Numbered from the stretch's first letter, positions 47,513 to 58,598 are shown. The stretch is 64,000 nt of DNA from Tachypleus tridentatus (GCF_004210375.1 NC_134834.1:91764170-91828169), one strand, 5' to 3'. Numbers and translations are program-made. The notes: a model not told the origin generated them from the sequence alone.

Positions 47513-48083
47513 AGAATATGGATTAATTGGGACATCTCGGTCACCCAGAATATAACTTGAATAACTCATAACTCAACCGTGGTATGCCAAGTATGGCGTC
47601 CTGTAAAGGTTGGCAGTTCATGTACACAATGTTCAGCCATTCACTTGAATCTAGTAACGACAATATCAAGAAATATGTCGCTTTTTAAAAGCGACGAAAA
47701 CCACAAGTTGCACACAAATTGCTTTCACATTAGTGGGATATGTCCACCATTCAAATGTTGCATACCCCAAGCAACTGGATAGTAAAACAAATATTCGCGC
47801 GAAATCATTTGTAGAATAATGTGCTTTATGAAAAGTGGTATAAAGTGTGAGGGTTATAAAAGGATTTTCATAAAATAAACATAAGGTGTTTTAACTTGTA
47901 GAAAAGAATATGTTCACGATGTATTCCGTGCGTGGGTTCAAATTGTTACTGAATTATATAACCATATATAATTGCCTTACTTTCAAATACTGTCAAAGAT
48001 ATAAACATTTGACAGAATATGAGTCAAATCTCAAATTACCGGCTTGTTTTCGGTACTAGTCTTCACACAATATAACTGCGCAG

Positions 48084-48232
48084 CTAAGTATAATGACATA
48101 TCCTTAATACAAAGTAAACATGAAGAAGATATGATACTGAAAAAGGATATGTAAAGTTGGAAAACTTCAAATATATTAATTCAAGTTAGTGATCTGAAAG
48201 AAGAAGCAATTTAAAGATACATGGAATACTGA
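48084..48232 (+). mobile_element. LINE ORF1 fragment, 149 bp
   Basis: Nearly identical to the start of the LINE at 51095-51243 (taagtataatgac ... gatacatggaatact). It sits exactly between module z and the region matching 63280 onward, where the CA pseudogene should have the counterpart of the CA exon at 63011-63055. Confidence 0.85.
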
Positions 48233-48635
48233 GATAGTAGGATATTATGTTATACGAGTACTGAATATGTTAGTCCTATATATAAAGTACTGACTGGATA
48301 TGTTAGTCCTAATATAATGATTTGACCTGGTTACTCTAGAAGATGCACTCAGAACAAATTCTACAACAACTTTATAAGTTTAATAAAAAAAATACCCTAT
48401 CGTCGTAGTTCTTATATTCTAAACACATTGAAATAATGAGTTCGATTTGTTTTAAAAAGTACATCTGATGTACGAATAAAGTATTGCGTAGCCATGATTT
48501 CAAGCCCATAGTTGTGAGAGGATAAGAATATGAAACTATTAAGTCAATAACAAGTCTAAAACAAAAGACACTCATGTTTTCACTAAAAGTCTACCAACCA
48601 CATTAGGTGATTCTTATAAGGAAAAAAATAATATA

Positions 48636-49923
48636 TCAGGTCATCCTTAAGTAATGTCCGATTTTAGGTTCAGAAAAATAGAAAGGGTTTCAAACGCTTT
48701 TAATGTTAATTAATCAATAATGTATGTTTAATTATTATTAATTACTTCCTGCCAACGATTTACGAGCTTCTGAATGCCTCTTCTATAAAATTCTTGGGGT
48801 TTGGAGTGAAAGAATGTAGAGAGGTAGTTTTGACATCTTCATGAGTTCCAAGCTCTTTTCCATCAAGATAGTTTTGCAAACTTTGGAATAGATGATAATC
48901 AGATGAGGCAAGGTCTGGAGAATAAGAGGATGTGGATGTTTTTCCCAGTCTAGCTCTTCAGTCTTTACAGATGTGATCCTTGCTGTATGGGGCTGTGCAT
49001 TATCCTGGTGTAACACAACACCTTTACGATCGATCAGATCAAAGCAGACCTCTTTTTTATCAGTGCAACATTCAAGCGGTCTAACTGTTGACAATAAGGT
49101 CTGATGTAATCGTTACATTGAGTGGTAGCAACTCAAAGTAGATCACACCAACAATATCCCACCAGACACTTAACAAGACTTTCCTAGGGTGGAGGTCCAT
49201 TTTGAGCTGTGCTCTAGCCAGTTTACCTGCAATGAGTCATTGTCTGCGGCGCTTAACATTTACGTAAAATGTCCATTTTTCACCTTCAGTCAGTAACCTG
49301 TCCAACAGAGGTAAGTTACTTTCACGAGAATGTAGAGAAGTGCAAATGTCCATTCTTATTCTAAGGTTGGCTTCTGTCAACTCATGGGAGACGCATTTTC
49401 CAAGTTTTGGCAACTTTCCAAACTGTTGCAGATGACGTTGAACTGTCGAATGGGTTGAATTAAACTTCTGTGCCAGTTCTTCAACTGTCATAGCACAATC
49501 TTCGTCAAGTGGAGCCAGCAGCAAGTCATCATTAAACTCAACAGGACGACCTGAACGTGGCGCATCACTTAAGCTGTAGTCACCTGACTGAACTTCAGAA
49601 ATCGCTTTAGACATTTTCTTTCATTGACAGACTCCGCACCATAAGCACCTTGAATGTTTCGTGTAGTTTCTGCTGCAATGTTGCCTTTTTTAAGCTCAAA
49701 AAGTATCATATGCCTGATGTGCTCCTCAAACACATCCATCTACATAAGAGCTTATTTGATTAATAATTTGAAAAAGTAAAGTTGAGTTAGTTTATTTTAT
49801 TTGTCTGAGCATTTTTATATACGTCCTACTACATATTTTAGTCACTAAAGTCTTCTACAAAGACAGAAATGATGATACACTTTCTGTATTAAATTTTCGG
49901 GCATTACTTATGAGATGACCTGA
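48636..49923 (-). mobile_element. Mariner element, 1288 bp
   Basis: Inverted ends tcaggtcatccttaagtaat and tcaggtcatctcataagtaa (reversed), with TA on both sides (48634-48635, 49924-49925). The flanks match contiguous sequence near 63690 in the second CA gene, confirming insertion into the pseudogene's first intron. Confidence 0.93.
48728..49739 (-). pseudogene. Mariner transposase, frameshifted
   Basis: Minus-strand DD34D transposase, about 337 codons if unbroken. The N terminus MDVFEEHIRHMILFELKKGN begins at 49739. DNA-binding helices follow (SGRPVEFNDDLLL; TVEELAQKFNSTHSTVQRHL). First Asp: VLLSVWWDIVGVIYFELL near 49160. Second: GVVLHQDNAQPHTA near 49000. Third: YSPDLAPSDYHLF near 48910, in another frame. 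C terminus RRGIQKLVNRWQEVINNN ends at 48728. At least three frame changes disable it, yet all three catalytic Asp codons remain. Confidence 0.9.
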
Positions 49924-49925
49924 TA

Positions 49926-50300
49926 TTTAGAACCGGAAGCTTTGGCCATTTTTATTCTATTTTCATAATTAAATTAAATGTTTATAAGTATATAATGTAT
50001 TCTTAGTTTGGAATGTTTCTGATATACAAACTACTAAAATTCTGTTAATATTTTAATCATTAATTTACCCACATTATTATTATTATGTTGACCATTAATA
50101 TGTCCTCGTTATTATTATTTTAATTACTAGGTGGTGAATTACGATAGGAAGTGGTAACGTACTTTTTATCCACCCTGCTAATGTTTAGTAAAATACTTTC
50201 GTGTGTAATCATGTTTTTCAGTATATTTGAATAATTTTGAGGCGTTTGAAGTTGAAAAACATTCTGAACACGTTACGTTTGATTATAATATAAAGAACGA
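49926..50300. other. Intron-like DNA matching the second CA gene
   Basis: 49930-50035 aligns by eye with 63690-63785 (cattttt..., tttggaatgtttctgatata against tttggaataccttcgacata). No coding content. Confidence 0.55.
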
Positions 50301-50581
50301 TTGTTTGTTTGTTTGTTTTGGAATTTCGCACAAAGCTACTCGAGGGATATCTGTGCTAGCCGTCCCTAATTTAGCAGTGTAAGACTAGAGGGAAGGCAGC
50401 TAGTCATCACCACCCACCGCCAACTCTTGGGCTACTCTTTTACCAACGAATAGTGGGATTGACCGTAACATTATACACCCCCACGGCTGGGAGGGCGAGC
50501 ATGTTTAGCGCGACGCGGGCGCGAACCCGCGACCCTCGGATTACGAGTCGCACGCCTTACGCGCTTGGCCATGCTGGGCCG
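50301..50581 (-). mobile_element. SINE family A, full length
   Basis: Minus-strand: tail ttgtttgtttgtttgttttg, head gcgcttggccatgctgggcc. Target duplication tataaagaacga on both sides (50289-50300, about 50583-50594). Confidence 0.93.
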
Positions 50582-50593
50582 TATAAAGAACGA

Positions 50594-51094
50594 ATATTAA
50601 CGATTTTGAAAGGCTAGAGAAGTGTGTTAACATCGACGTGGTGAATGTTACTATCCAAGTTTACAATTGCATGGATTATATAGTGAAGATATTTTGTATT
50701 TTTTAAAAATATGATAAATAGAAATAAGAAATAACTCACAACATGGCTAGTAAATGTTATGATGTTTGTACAAAGCCTTATCCTGTTGGTAGGGGCTATG
50801 TAAAACGTTTTGGAATTTGTTTTCACTTCATTATCGATGTGGTGGATTGCCAGAGACAACATACAGACGTATGTCTAATGCTAAAAAATTGTCATACCGC
50901 AGTTGAGAAAGAAGTAAATGATCGAAAAATTCTGATTTATTTAACACTGGAAAAATATAACTTGACAGCAAGAAACAACTGAAACAATGAATTTGGTAAA
51001 ATCTACTAATACTGAAGGGTAAGAGAAGGTTTTAAAAATTAGGCATGTTAGATGAAATAAGAATGGATATCAAAGATTGAATAAGAATTTTCAG
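50594..51094. other. Unassigned DNA before the LINE
   Basis: The plus frame at 50743-50982 and its minus shadow carry no recognised motif; I do not call a gene. Confidence 0.4.
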
Positions 51095-53815
51095 TTAAGT
51101 ATAATGACGCATCCTTAATACAAAGTAAACATGAAGAAGATATGATACTGAAAAAGAATATGGAAAGTTAGAAAACTTCAAATATATTAGTTCAAGTTAA
51201 TGATCTGAAAGAAGAAGCAATTTAAAGATACATGGAATACTGTGACAAGGTAATGAGGAACTGAAAGATATTCTATGCAAAATGGCTGAAGAGTTCAGTA
51301 TAACAGATTATGAAAGAAAAGATGAAATAATAATAGCTCACAGAATACCTGTCCATAATAGTGAAAAGATTGTACCTATAATAGTTAAATTCTAAATTGT
51401 TTTTGATAAAGAGAAATGGTTGAGTAATAATAAGAAAAAATTATGGTTAAACAAGTCAAACAAAATATGGGAGAGAGCAGTATGCATATAAAAAAATATA
51501 GTAGCTATTAATAAAGAAATGTTTTGGAAGGCAAAAACGTTATTGAAAAAATAATATAAATTTATTTGGAGAAAAAATAGTAACGTATTTTAAGGAAATC
51601 AGAAGCTGAGAATGAGATAAAATTGAAATTAATATGTAACTTTGAAACTTTATAATTTGCTGTAATCTATGGATGTTAATCTAAACATAGTAAATATAGT
51701 AATATAAATTGCAAAAAAGTATAGAAAGCATGAATAACATTATAAATAAATTAGAACCTACTAAAAGTGATATTCTGAATTTCCTACCTATTAATAATAT
51801 TCAAAATAAGTGGTGTGTTTTTCTCACAACAAAGCCACATAGGGCTATCTGCTACCCTGATTTTTTGTGCATACAAAATAAGTGGGATTATTTGTGCACA
51901 GTTGCTGGTGAAGGTTTGATATTGTTAGATATACAGAAACAAGAACACTTCTACAAGAACATGAAATCAAAAATTATAATTTGGAAAGTTATGAAAAACT
52001 ATAGAAATATAAAAATAACAAAAGAGAAGGAGGAATTTATTTTTTTATAAAAGCTTTCACCTATAGAATTAGTAAAATTAAATTTGAATATACAGAATTA
52101 ATGTCATTTAGTATTATAAAGTTTCATAACTTCCAATTTTCAGATATTCAAATTACAGTTTTAGCCTTTATATATTAAATTTAAAAAAATTACTGAACTA
52201 ATTAAAAACTAAATATATAGTATATCTTGGTGATATAAATATCAATATCAAAGAAAAACATTATGAAAATAGTAATCTGATCAATGAGTATCAAAACTTT
52301 ATATATTTTAATGGATTTCAACTAAGTATAAATGTTAATTAACACAAAACCAAAATGTATAAGAGAAAGTAATATTTGTTAAACCTTGTTTAAATCATGT
52401 ATACAAAACTTACTATGTGATCAAGAAAACATAGCATAAGATCATTTTGGCTAATTTAAAAAACAATTTAAAGACAATATAAACAATTATGAAAAAGAGC
52501 ATAGATAATATATTAGTGATTGATAAACTTAAATATTCTTTTATAAATAATATAAACAGCTGTAATTAGGAAGAGTTCTTGAAGAATAAAAAATCATAGA
52601 ATAATTTATAAAACTGATTTGTGTGTTAAATGACACTGAATTACAATAAATTTGAATTAAAAATAAATAAGAGGTATGCATAGCATACAAACCTTATAAT
52701 AACCTTATATAATAACAGAAAAGGATAAATTATGGTATAAATGTAAATGTCAGGTGAATCAAGCAAATTAATCTGTTTACAAAGTATGTGTAATTCTTTA
52801 ACGTTTTTAAATAAAAAAGGCAAAATGAATTATTACACTGCAAACGTTTTTTGGTATTTACAGTAAAATGAAAGAAAACTAGAAATGCATTAATGAATTA
52901 GTAGATAATCACGCTAGGGATGAATCACTTAAAAAATTTGGCAAAATATTATCAGTACAATATACCTACTACAGATTTAGAAAACAATTTTAATAAAGAC
53001 TTTATAAATAAGATAAATACTGTAAAAGTAATCATAATAATGAAGATAATAATAATTTTGTCACAAATAGAAATAACTATCTTCAGAGTTTAACCTTACA
53101 GACTACTGCGACTTATTTTCTTCTAAGAACAGTAGGAGTTATTAATATAGTAAATTTACTGAACGTTAACAAAGGACCAGAAATTGATGGTATGCTGTTA
53201 AGATACATAAAACGATGTCTTCAGAAAGGTTATAACATGTATATTAAATTTAATTTGTGGATAAGGGAAAATACTTGATGGATTTAAAATATTATTAGCA
53301 AGTTAGGAAAACAGAAAACTTTGATAATTATAAACCAACTTCCATTTTACCTGTGATTGAAAAATAATGGAAAGGTATGTATGCAACAAAATGTTAGTTT
53401 TTATTGAAAAATAACACTATAAACAAGTGTCAATGTAGATTTGTTAAAAATAAGAGTACCACATTACTATTAGCAAAGTTTTCAAATATTGTAAATTTAC
53501 AATAAAAAGGTACTTGTGATATTTTTTATTTAAGTGTAGGTTTTGATACACTAAATCATAAAATCCTGCACTATAACCTATACATGATGTGTATAAAGGG
53601 AAAGTTTCATAACTAGTTCATGAATTATTTGAACAACAGAACTGCAATACAAAGTATTAGAGAAATAACGAGTGATCCAATGACTATAAAATATATTGTT
53701 CCAGGAGGTTAAATTTTGGGTCCACTGCTGTTTATTTTACATGTTAAGTGATGTTATAACTATATATTTAAAGAATAAAATATATGAATTTGAAGATGAC
53801 ACAAGCCTTAACTGT
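51095..53815 (+). mobile_element. LINE retrotransposon, very decayed
   Basis: Plus-strand non-LTR element riddled with stops. ORF1 is recognisable at about 51255-51400 as EEFSITDYERKDEIIIAHRI followed by PIIVKF, the C-terminal pattern of coiled-coil ORF1 proteins. RT remnants: LNVNKGPEIDGMLLRYIK near 53160 (usually KATGPDGIP), RKNKSTTLLLAKF near 53440, VFDTLNHKIL near 53540, a PGG*ILGPLLFILHV-type motif near 53700 and FEDDTSL near 53790 (usually ADDT). No RNase H or endonuclease could be made out. Clade uncertain (CR1/L2/Jockey-like). Confidence 0.75.
51812..51880 (-). mobile_element. SINE family C fragment
   Basis: cacaacaaagccacataggg then ctatctgctaccctgatttt matches the family C 3' half; it sits inside the decayed LINE. 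Confidence 0.55.
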
Positions 53816-54416
53816 TGGTATGCAATAAAATAGAGTAAAATACCATATACCCTGGGATTTTTGAAATATAAACATAATTGCAAAGTTAAAAAAATTAAAT
53901 ATTAGTTAGTACGTGATGTTCATAGACGAACTGATTTACATTCATCGAATGGTACTTGATTTATATAGAAATAACATTATTTTTATTAATTTAACTTTTT
54001 TAATATATATGTATACAACTGACTGTTTATAAAAAAATGTGCAATAGCATTACAGGATATTATGTGTTTCTGTTCTAATCAATAAAGTGTTGATTCCAGA
54101 TATACATTAATATAACATTATGATTCAGACTAATTTTGCCATTTTACGTTTCGTTTATTTATATTTATTAATATATATAGAAGGAATTTTCCACAAGTAA
54201 GCTCATTAAGTTTCGTGGAAACTTTTTTTATTTTCACGTGTTTATTATTATTCATTGATTCGTACATATTGTATGTGACAAAAAGAAGTCTAAAATAAAA
54301 TAATAATAATTACCATAACATTAAATTTTAATTAAGTAATATTTTTTTCCGTTAGTAACAAAATAATCTATTCACGGGTATAATCAATTTCCAAATATAT
54401 CTTATACCTTTTGCAG
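53816..54416. other. Intron tail before the pseudogene exon
   Basis: The final 80 bp (aacaaaataatctattcacg ... accttttgcag) match the end of the homologous intron before 63887 (aaaaataatctactcaagg ... ccttctgcag). Confidence 0.55.
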
Positions 54417-54563
54417 GCCTATCTGTCTGGCCAAAACTATTTACTCAATGTGGTCGAAGTACTCAGTCACCTATTGATCTAACTTAACAAAACATGAAAA
54501 TAAATGGCCTCAATTTCATGGGATATGACGTAACGTTGAATTCCATGACTTTGAAAATCAATG
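54417..54563 (+). pseudogene. CA pseudogene exon A
   Basis: Acceptor ttttgcag at 54416; frame (G)LSVWPKLFTQCGRSTQSPI, DLT, stop (TAA), then QNMKINGLNFMGYDVTLNSM and TLKIN; donor g|gtaaaa. The stop replaces a codon that is sense in the intact paralogue (LTEKHLVVNDLNF at 63887 on). Length keeps phase 1 at both ends. A 26-bp direct duplication (ggtaaaactgatatgtaaca...) straddles the donor at 54563-54614. Confidence 0.88.
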
Positions 54564-54708
54564 GTAAAACTGATATGTAACATTAATTGGTAAAACTGAT
54601 ATGTAACATTAATTTTGTTACATTTGGGAGTTGATAAGGAACTATATTTGTTATACTTTACCTAACTAGTGTATGGAGACGTAAACAAACGACATGGTTC
54701 ATAACAGT

Positions 54709-54985
54709 TTTGTTTGTTTGTTTGGAATTTCGCACAAAGCAACTCGAGGGCTATCTGTGCTAGCCGTCCCTAATTTAGCAGTGTAAGACTAGAGGGAAGG
54801 CAGCTAGTCATCACCACCCACCGCCAACTATTGGGCTACTCTTTTACCAACGAATAGTGGGATTGACCGTTACATTATACACCCCCACGGCTGGGAGGGC
54901 GAGCATGTTTAGCGCGACGCAGGCGCGAACCCGCGACCCTCGGATTACGAGTCGCACGCCTTACGCGCTTGGCCATGTCGGGCCC
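54709..54985 (-). mobile_element. SINE family A, full length, in intron A-B
   Basis: Minus-strand: tail tttgtttgtttgtttggaat, head gcgcttggccatgtcgggcc. Perfect target duplication ggttcataacagt (54696-54708, 54986-54998). Confidence 0.94.
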
Positions 54986-55191
54986 GGTTCATAACAGTAT
55001 TTGCACATTTGGTTCCATTTAGTTTAACTCAGTTAAATGGATGTTTATGTACAATGCTGATAGTAGCTGGTGCTCACAGTTAAACCTGAAAATTTCATTG
55101 TTTAGTTGACACCAGATAAGATGCAAAAAAATAATTTGACTTAAAGTTGTGTTGTTGAAAGAATAGAAATTATTAGATACAATATTTAGCA

Positions 55192-55425
55192 GGCCCTGCA
55201 TGGCCAGGTGGTTAAGGCCCTTGACTCATACTCCATGGGTTCGAATCCCCATCACACCAAATACGCTGTAGGGGTGTCATGATATGACGGTCAATCCCAT
55301 TATTCGTTGGTAAAAGAGTAGCCCAAGAGTTGGCTGTGGGTAGTGATGACTAGCTGCCTTCCCTTTACTCTTACACTGCTAAATTAGGGACGGTTAGCGC
55401 ATATTTATATAAAATTCAAAACAAA
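55192..55425 (+). mobile_element. SINE family A in intron A-B
   Basis: Plus-strand: head ggccctgcatggccaggtgg, B box gggttcgaatcc, tail attcaaaacaaa. Target duplication caatatttagca (55180-55191, 55426-55437). The aagggcgagcatg part of the body is deleted. Confidence 0.92.
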
Positions 55426-55841
55426 CAATATTTAGCAACAGTTTTATGTCAATAATGCATTTTAGCCTTAAGATACACATTTAAGACCAACACATTTACA
55501 TTTTCAAATTTAATATTTTATAAAACAGAAAAATTTGAATAAATTTTGAAGTTTTTGGTTTTCTATTTCGTATTTTAGTGCTGATATTAAGACAAAAATG
55601 CTTCAAATATTTATTCCCCATGTGAAAATGGAACATTTTAATTACCTTCAAGAATATATCATGTATTACATAAGATAATAAACATTCAACAGAGCAACAT
55701 AAATTACAAAATCACATCTATATCTCCTTTTATTGTATTCAATTCAAACGATATATATAACAAACACGTGATTACAGAAATCGCTTTATATCTGGATTTA
55801 ATAGGGTAAGTAACTCATGCTCTTACAAATATATGGTTCAG

Positions 55842-55993
55842 TGAAAGTGACCTTCGAAAGCCCTGGTTCTAGAATGTTACAGGTCAAGACTTGAAGAAAA
55901 GAGTACATTCGATTTTCTTTCCACTTTTACCGGAGAAAAATGAATAATTGTGGATCTGAACACACAGTTAAAGAGAAAGCTTTTCCTTTAGAA
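55842..55993 (+). pseudogene. CA pseudogene exon B (zinc-ligand region)
   Basis: Acceptor atatggttcag; 50 full codons in one frame: VKVTFESPGSRMLQVKT, stop (TGA), RKEYIRFSFHFYRRKMNN, CGSEHTVKEKAFPLE; donor gaa|gtaagt, phase 0. FHFY stands where alpha-CAs have FHFHWG, so the second zinc His is Tyr and the Trp-Gly is Arg-Arg. GSEHTV is preserved. Confidence 0.85.
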
Positions 55994-56406
55994 GTAAGTT
56001 TGCTTCAAAATGATATAATAAAAACATACTATAGCATTTATAAGGTTTTTAAAATTTCTATAGTTGTAAATGTTAAAGATTATTTGAAGTATTTCTTAAC
56101 ACTGCTTTCAAAAATAAATATATTTATTGATTTGACTTCTACAAAATGAAAACTGTTTTCGATTTGTCTGATGCTGATTTGACTGCTGGAAATAAAACAT
56201 TTTATTAAAATAGTTGCTACAGAAAAACTAATCTATTAATTCAACTGCTACAGTCAAAACATTATATTAATTTACCTGCTGTACATAAAACTCCTTCTTA
56301 CAAAACAACAAGTGTTAAAAACTTGAGAGGCATAGAAACAGAATAATTTTAGAAGTTAGAAACGGAGTTGTGTAACTGTTGGTTAATATTATATTACTTT
56401 ATAGAT

Positions 56407-56533
56407 TTGTTTTTTTTTTTTAATTAAGCACAAAGCTACACAATGGGCTATCTGTGCTTTGCCACCCACGAGTAACGAAACCCGGTTTTTAGCGTTGTAA
56501 GTCCGCAGACATACCGTTGAGCCACTGGGGGGC
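56407..56533 (-). mobile_element. SINE family B in intron B-C
   Basis: Minus-strand: ttaattaagcacaaagctac to cataccgttgagccactggg. Confidence 0.9.
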
Positions 56534-56634
56534 ATTTCTTTATAGAACCTTACATGCTGATTCATGTGACAATACATATTCTACAATGCATCCATACTTA
56601 TGTCTAATATTGATTTATTCTGGTTTGCTTGTAG

Positions 56635-56727
56635 CTCCATCTAGTTCACTACAATTCCATGTACTCCAACCTCACGGAAGCTTTAAATTATGAGGATGGC
56701 ATAGCTGTTGTCGGTGTGCTTTTTAAG
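56635..56727 (+). pseudogene. CA pseudogene exon C (third zinc His)
   Basis: Acceptor gcttgtag; 31 codons with no lesion: LHLVHYNSMYSNLTEALN then YEDGIAVVGVLFK; donor aag|gtatta. LHLVH is the alpha-CA motif with the third zinc-binding His, and DGIAVVGVLF matches the family's DGLAVLGVFF strand. NLT is a possible N-glycosylation site. Confidence 0.9.
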
Positions 56728-57004
56728 GTATTACTTCAGTATTTATAATGAAAAATGTTTCATTTAAAACAAAAACAAACACTGTTATGTTTCAAAAGTG
56801 CAGTAAAAACCACCTATGTCAAAAGTTAAAAAAAATGAATAAAAAAATGAAAACATTTTATGCGTTTCTGATAAGAATCTGAAATTGAATATAACATAAA
56901 AATATTATTTTGATTTTAAATTTCATAACAGCATCTCATAGAAACCTTCTATATTAAAATTGTCTAAATTATTAAAAAAAATACATATTGTTTGTTTTTA
57001 TCAG

Positions 57005-57834
57005 TGAACGGAGATTCGATTGACTACTTGGACGAAAAAAATGATTCCTTGGAATCAGAGCAACTGCAGGAACTACGTTCATTGTCAGTTAACCTGAATT
57101 AAAACTATCACATCTACTGCCTTCAGATATTTCAGTGTAATGCAGGAACCACGTTCATTGTCACTGAACCTGAATTAAAACTGTCACATCTACTGCCTTC
57201 AGACATTTCAGTCTAATGCGGGAACCACGTTCATTGTCACTGAACCTGAATTAAAACTGTCACATCTACTGCCTTCAGACATTTCAGTCTAATGCAGGAA
57301 CCACGTTCATTGTCACTGAACCTGAATTAAAACTGTCACATCTACTGCCTTCAGACATTTCAGTCTAATGCGGGAACTACGTTCATTGTCAGTTAACCTG
57401 AATTAAAACTATCACATCTACTGCCTTCAGATATTTCAGTGTAATGCAGGAACCACGTTCATTGTCACTGAACCTGAATTAAAACTGTCACATCTACTGC
57501 CTTCAGACATTTCAGTCTAATGCGGGAACCACGTTCATTGTCACTGAACCTGAATTAAAACTGTCACATATACTGCCTTCAGACATTTCAGTCTAATGCA
57601 GGAACCACGTTCATTATCACTGAACCTAAAATAAATTGTCACATTTACTGCCTTCGGACATTTCAGTCTAATGCAGGAACAACGTTCATTGTCACTGAAC
57701 CTGAATTAAAACTGTCAGATCTACTGCCTTCGGACACTTCAGTCTACTTCCGTTATAAAGGTTCTCTTACCACTCCTATGTGTAATGCTGCTACCTGGAA
57801 TGTTTTCGTTGGAAAGACCATCTCACCAAGTGAG
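57005..57834 (+). pseudogene. CA pseudogene exon D with internal 76-bp array
   Basis: An acceptor-like tttttatcag ends at 57004. The start reads NGDSIDYLDEKNDSLESE in one frame; phase 0 from exon C would meet TGA at once. After the array the last unit reads GTTFIVTEPELKLSHLLPSD, TSVYFRYKGSLTTPMCNAAT and WNVFVGKTISPSE, then donor gag|gtaaat. The diagnostic GSLTTPPC is GSLTTPMC here. Without the array the exon would be about 220 bp, near normal. Confidence 0.83.
57064..57740 (+). repeat. 76-bp tandem repeat inside CA exon D, nine copies
   Basis: Units begin (tgcaggaac or tgcgggaac) at 57064, 57141, 57217, 57293, 57369, 57445, 57521, 57597 and 57672. Spacing is 76 bp apart from one 77 and one 75. 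Each encodes the FIVTEPELKLSHLLPSD segment, but 76 is not a multiple of three, so frames rotate and stops follow. Variants of unit type (ttaac/tgaac; gatatttcagtg/gacatttcagtc) recur at units 1-2 and 5-6, implying block duplication. Each unit contains acceptor-like tactgccttcag and acatttcag. Confidence 0.95.
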
Positions 57835-58014
57835 GTAAATATATAGTAAACTATTCTAAATCAGTATGTATTTAACTGTCATGTACTACTTTGTTTAGTG
57901 ATACTCTGGTTTTTACTTATCTGATTAATGCACACTGAGTTGTTTGTAGCAAGAGCTCAGAAGAGTGTATTAAATTAGCGTAATTACGTGTTCTTTTCGT
58001 TTATATTTTCACAG

Positions 58015-58232
58015 TTGGAAACATTCCGGTCTCTGAAGTAATGAATGGAAACTACTTGGTGAAAAACTTCAGACCATTTCAACGCACAAAACCAAAAGGA
58101 AAGAAACAAACACGTCAATTCCATACATTTCAGTCTATAACTTTTGGAGATAAGCTAGTCGTGCTCTCTAATTTCCTTGGATTATTAAGTTTCAAAAACT
58201 ATGATGCGTATCTAGGTGTTTTCAAAGTATAA
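58015..58232 (+). pseudogene. CA pseudogene exon E (C terminus)
   Basis: Acceptor ttatattttcacag; LETFRSLK then stops at 58039-58044. In a shifted frame from 58041, NGNYLVKNFRPFQRTKPKGK follows. LETFRSL and NFRPxQ are the last conserved alpha-CA strands, so the exon has one frameshift between them. The tail beyond NFRPFQ (to 58232) is longer than usual and shows no family match. Confidence 0.85.
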
Positions 58233-58322
58233 TCATTTTTTCTAGTGACTGCATATTTTTGATCAAAAGTGTGCACGCATTGACTGTTTGAAACAATAAT
58301 ATTTACATTTTAAAAATGTTTT

Positions 58323-58598
58323 ATTTGTTTGTTTGTTAATTTCGAGCAAAGCTACACGAGGGTTGTCTGCGTTAGCCGTCCCTAATTTTGCAGTGTAAGA
58401 CTAGAGGGAAAGCAGCTAGTCATCACCACCCACCGCTAACTCTTGGGCTACACTTTTATCAAAGAATAGTGGGATTGACCGTTACATTTTAACGCCCCCA
58501 CGACTGAAACGGCAAGCATGTTTGGTGCTACACGTATTCGAACCCGCGACCCTCGGATCATATGTCGAATGCTTTAACCACCTGGCCATGCCGGGCCC
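58323..58598 (-). mobile_element. SINE family A
   Basis: Minus-strand: tail atttgtttgtttgttaattt, head acctggccatgccgggccc, just downstream of the CA pseudogene. Confidence 0.9.

Larger units (their letters stand above)
44284..48083. repeat. Segmental duplication copy 5
   Basis: Module x at about 45895-46105, module y at about 46180-46960 with tataaaa at 46544-46550, and module z at about 47930-48065. Three local tandem expansions lie inside it (45218-45610, 46571-46840, 47218-47512) that are single-copy in other segmental copies. Homology to copy 6 resumes from 48237 into the first intron of the CA pseudogene. Confidence 0.75.
54417..58232 (+). pseudogene. Alpha-carbonic anhydrase pseudogene (five exons)
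   Basis: Secreted-type alpha-CA normally hydrates CO2 using a zinc held by three His. Exons A-E below follow the order and splice phases of an alpha-CA from the QSPIDL region to NFRP. Breaks: a stop in exon A, a stop in exon B, a 76-bp tandem expansion that destroys the frame of exon D, and a frameshift in exon E. The second zinc His appears as Tyr, while the third-ligand motif LHLVH survives. The exon matching 63011-63055 is not found, and no signal-peptide exon was seen. SINEs and a mariner fill the introns. Splice sites are still good, which suggests fairly recent decay after duplication. A transcribed non-catalytic CA-related protein is less likely given four separate lesions. Confidence 0.85.

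Noticed and set aside
50743-50982. 79-codon plus frame (MASKCYDVCTKPYPVGRGYV)
   Set aside because: A good-looking start context, but no family match and an equally long minus-strand frame overlaps it; it lies between transposons in an intron.
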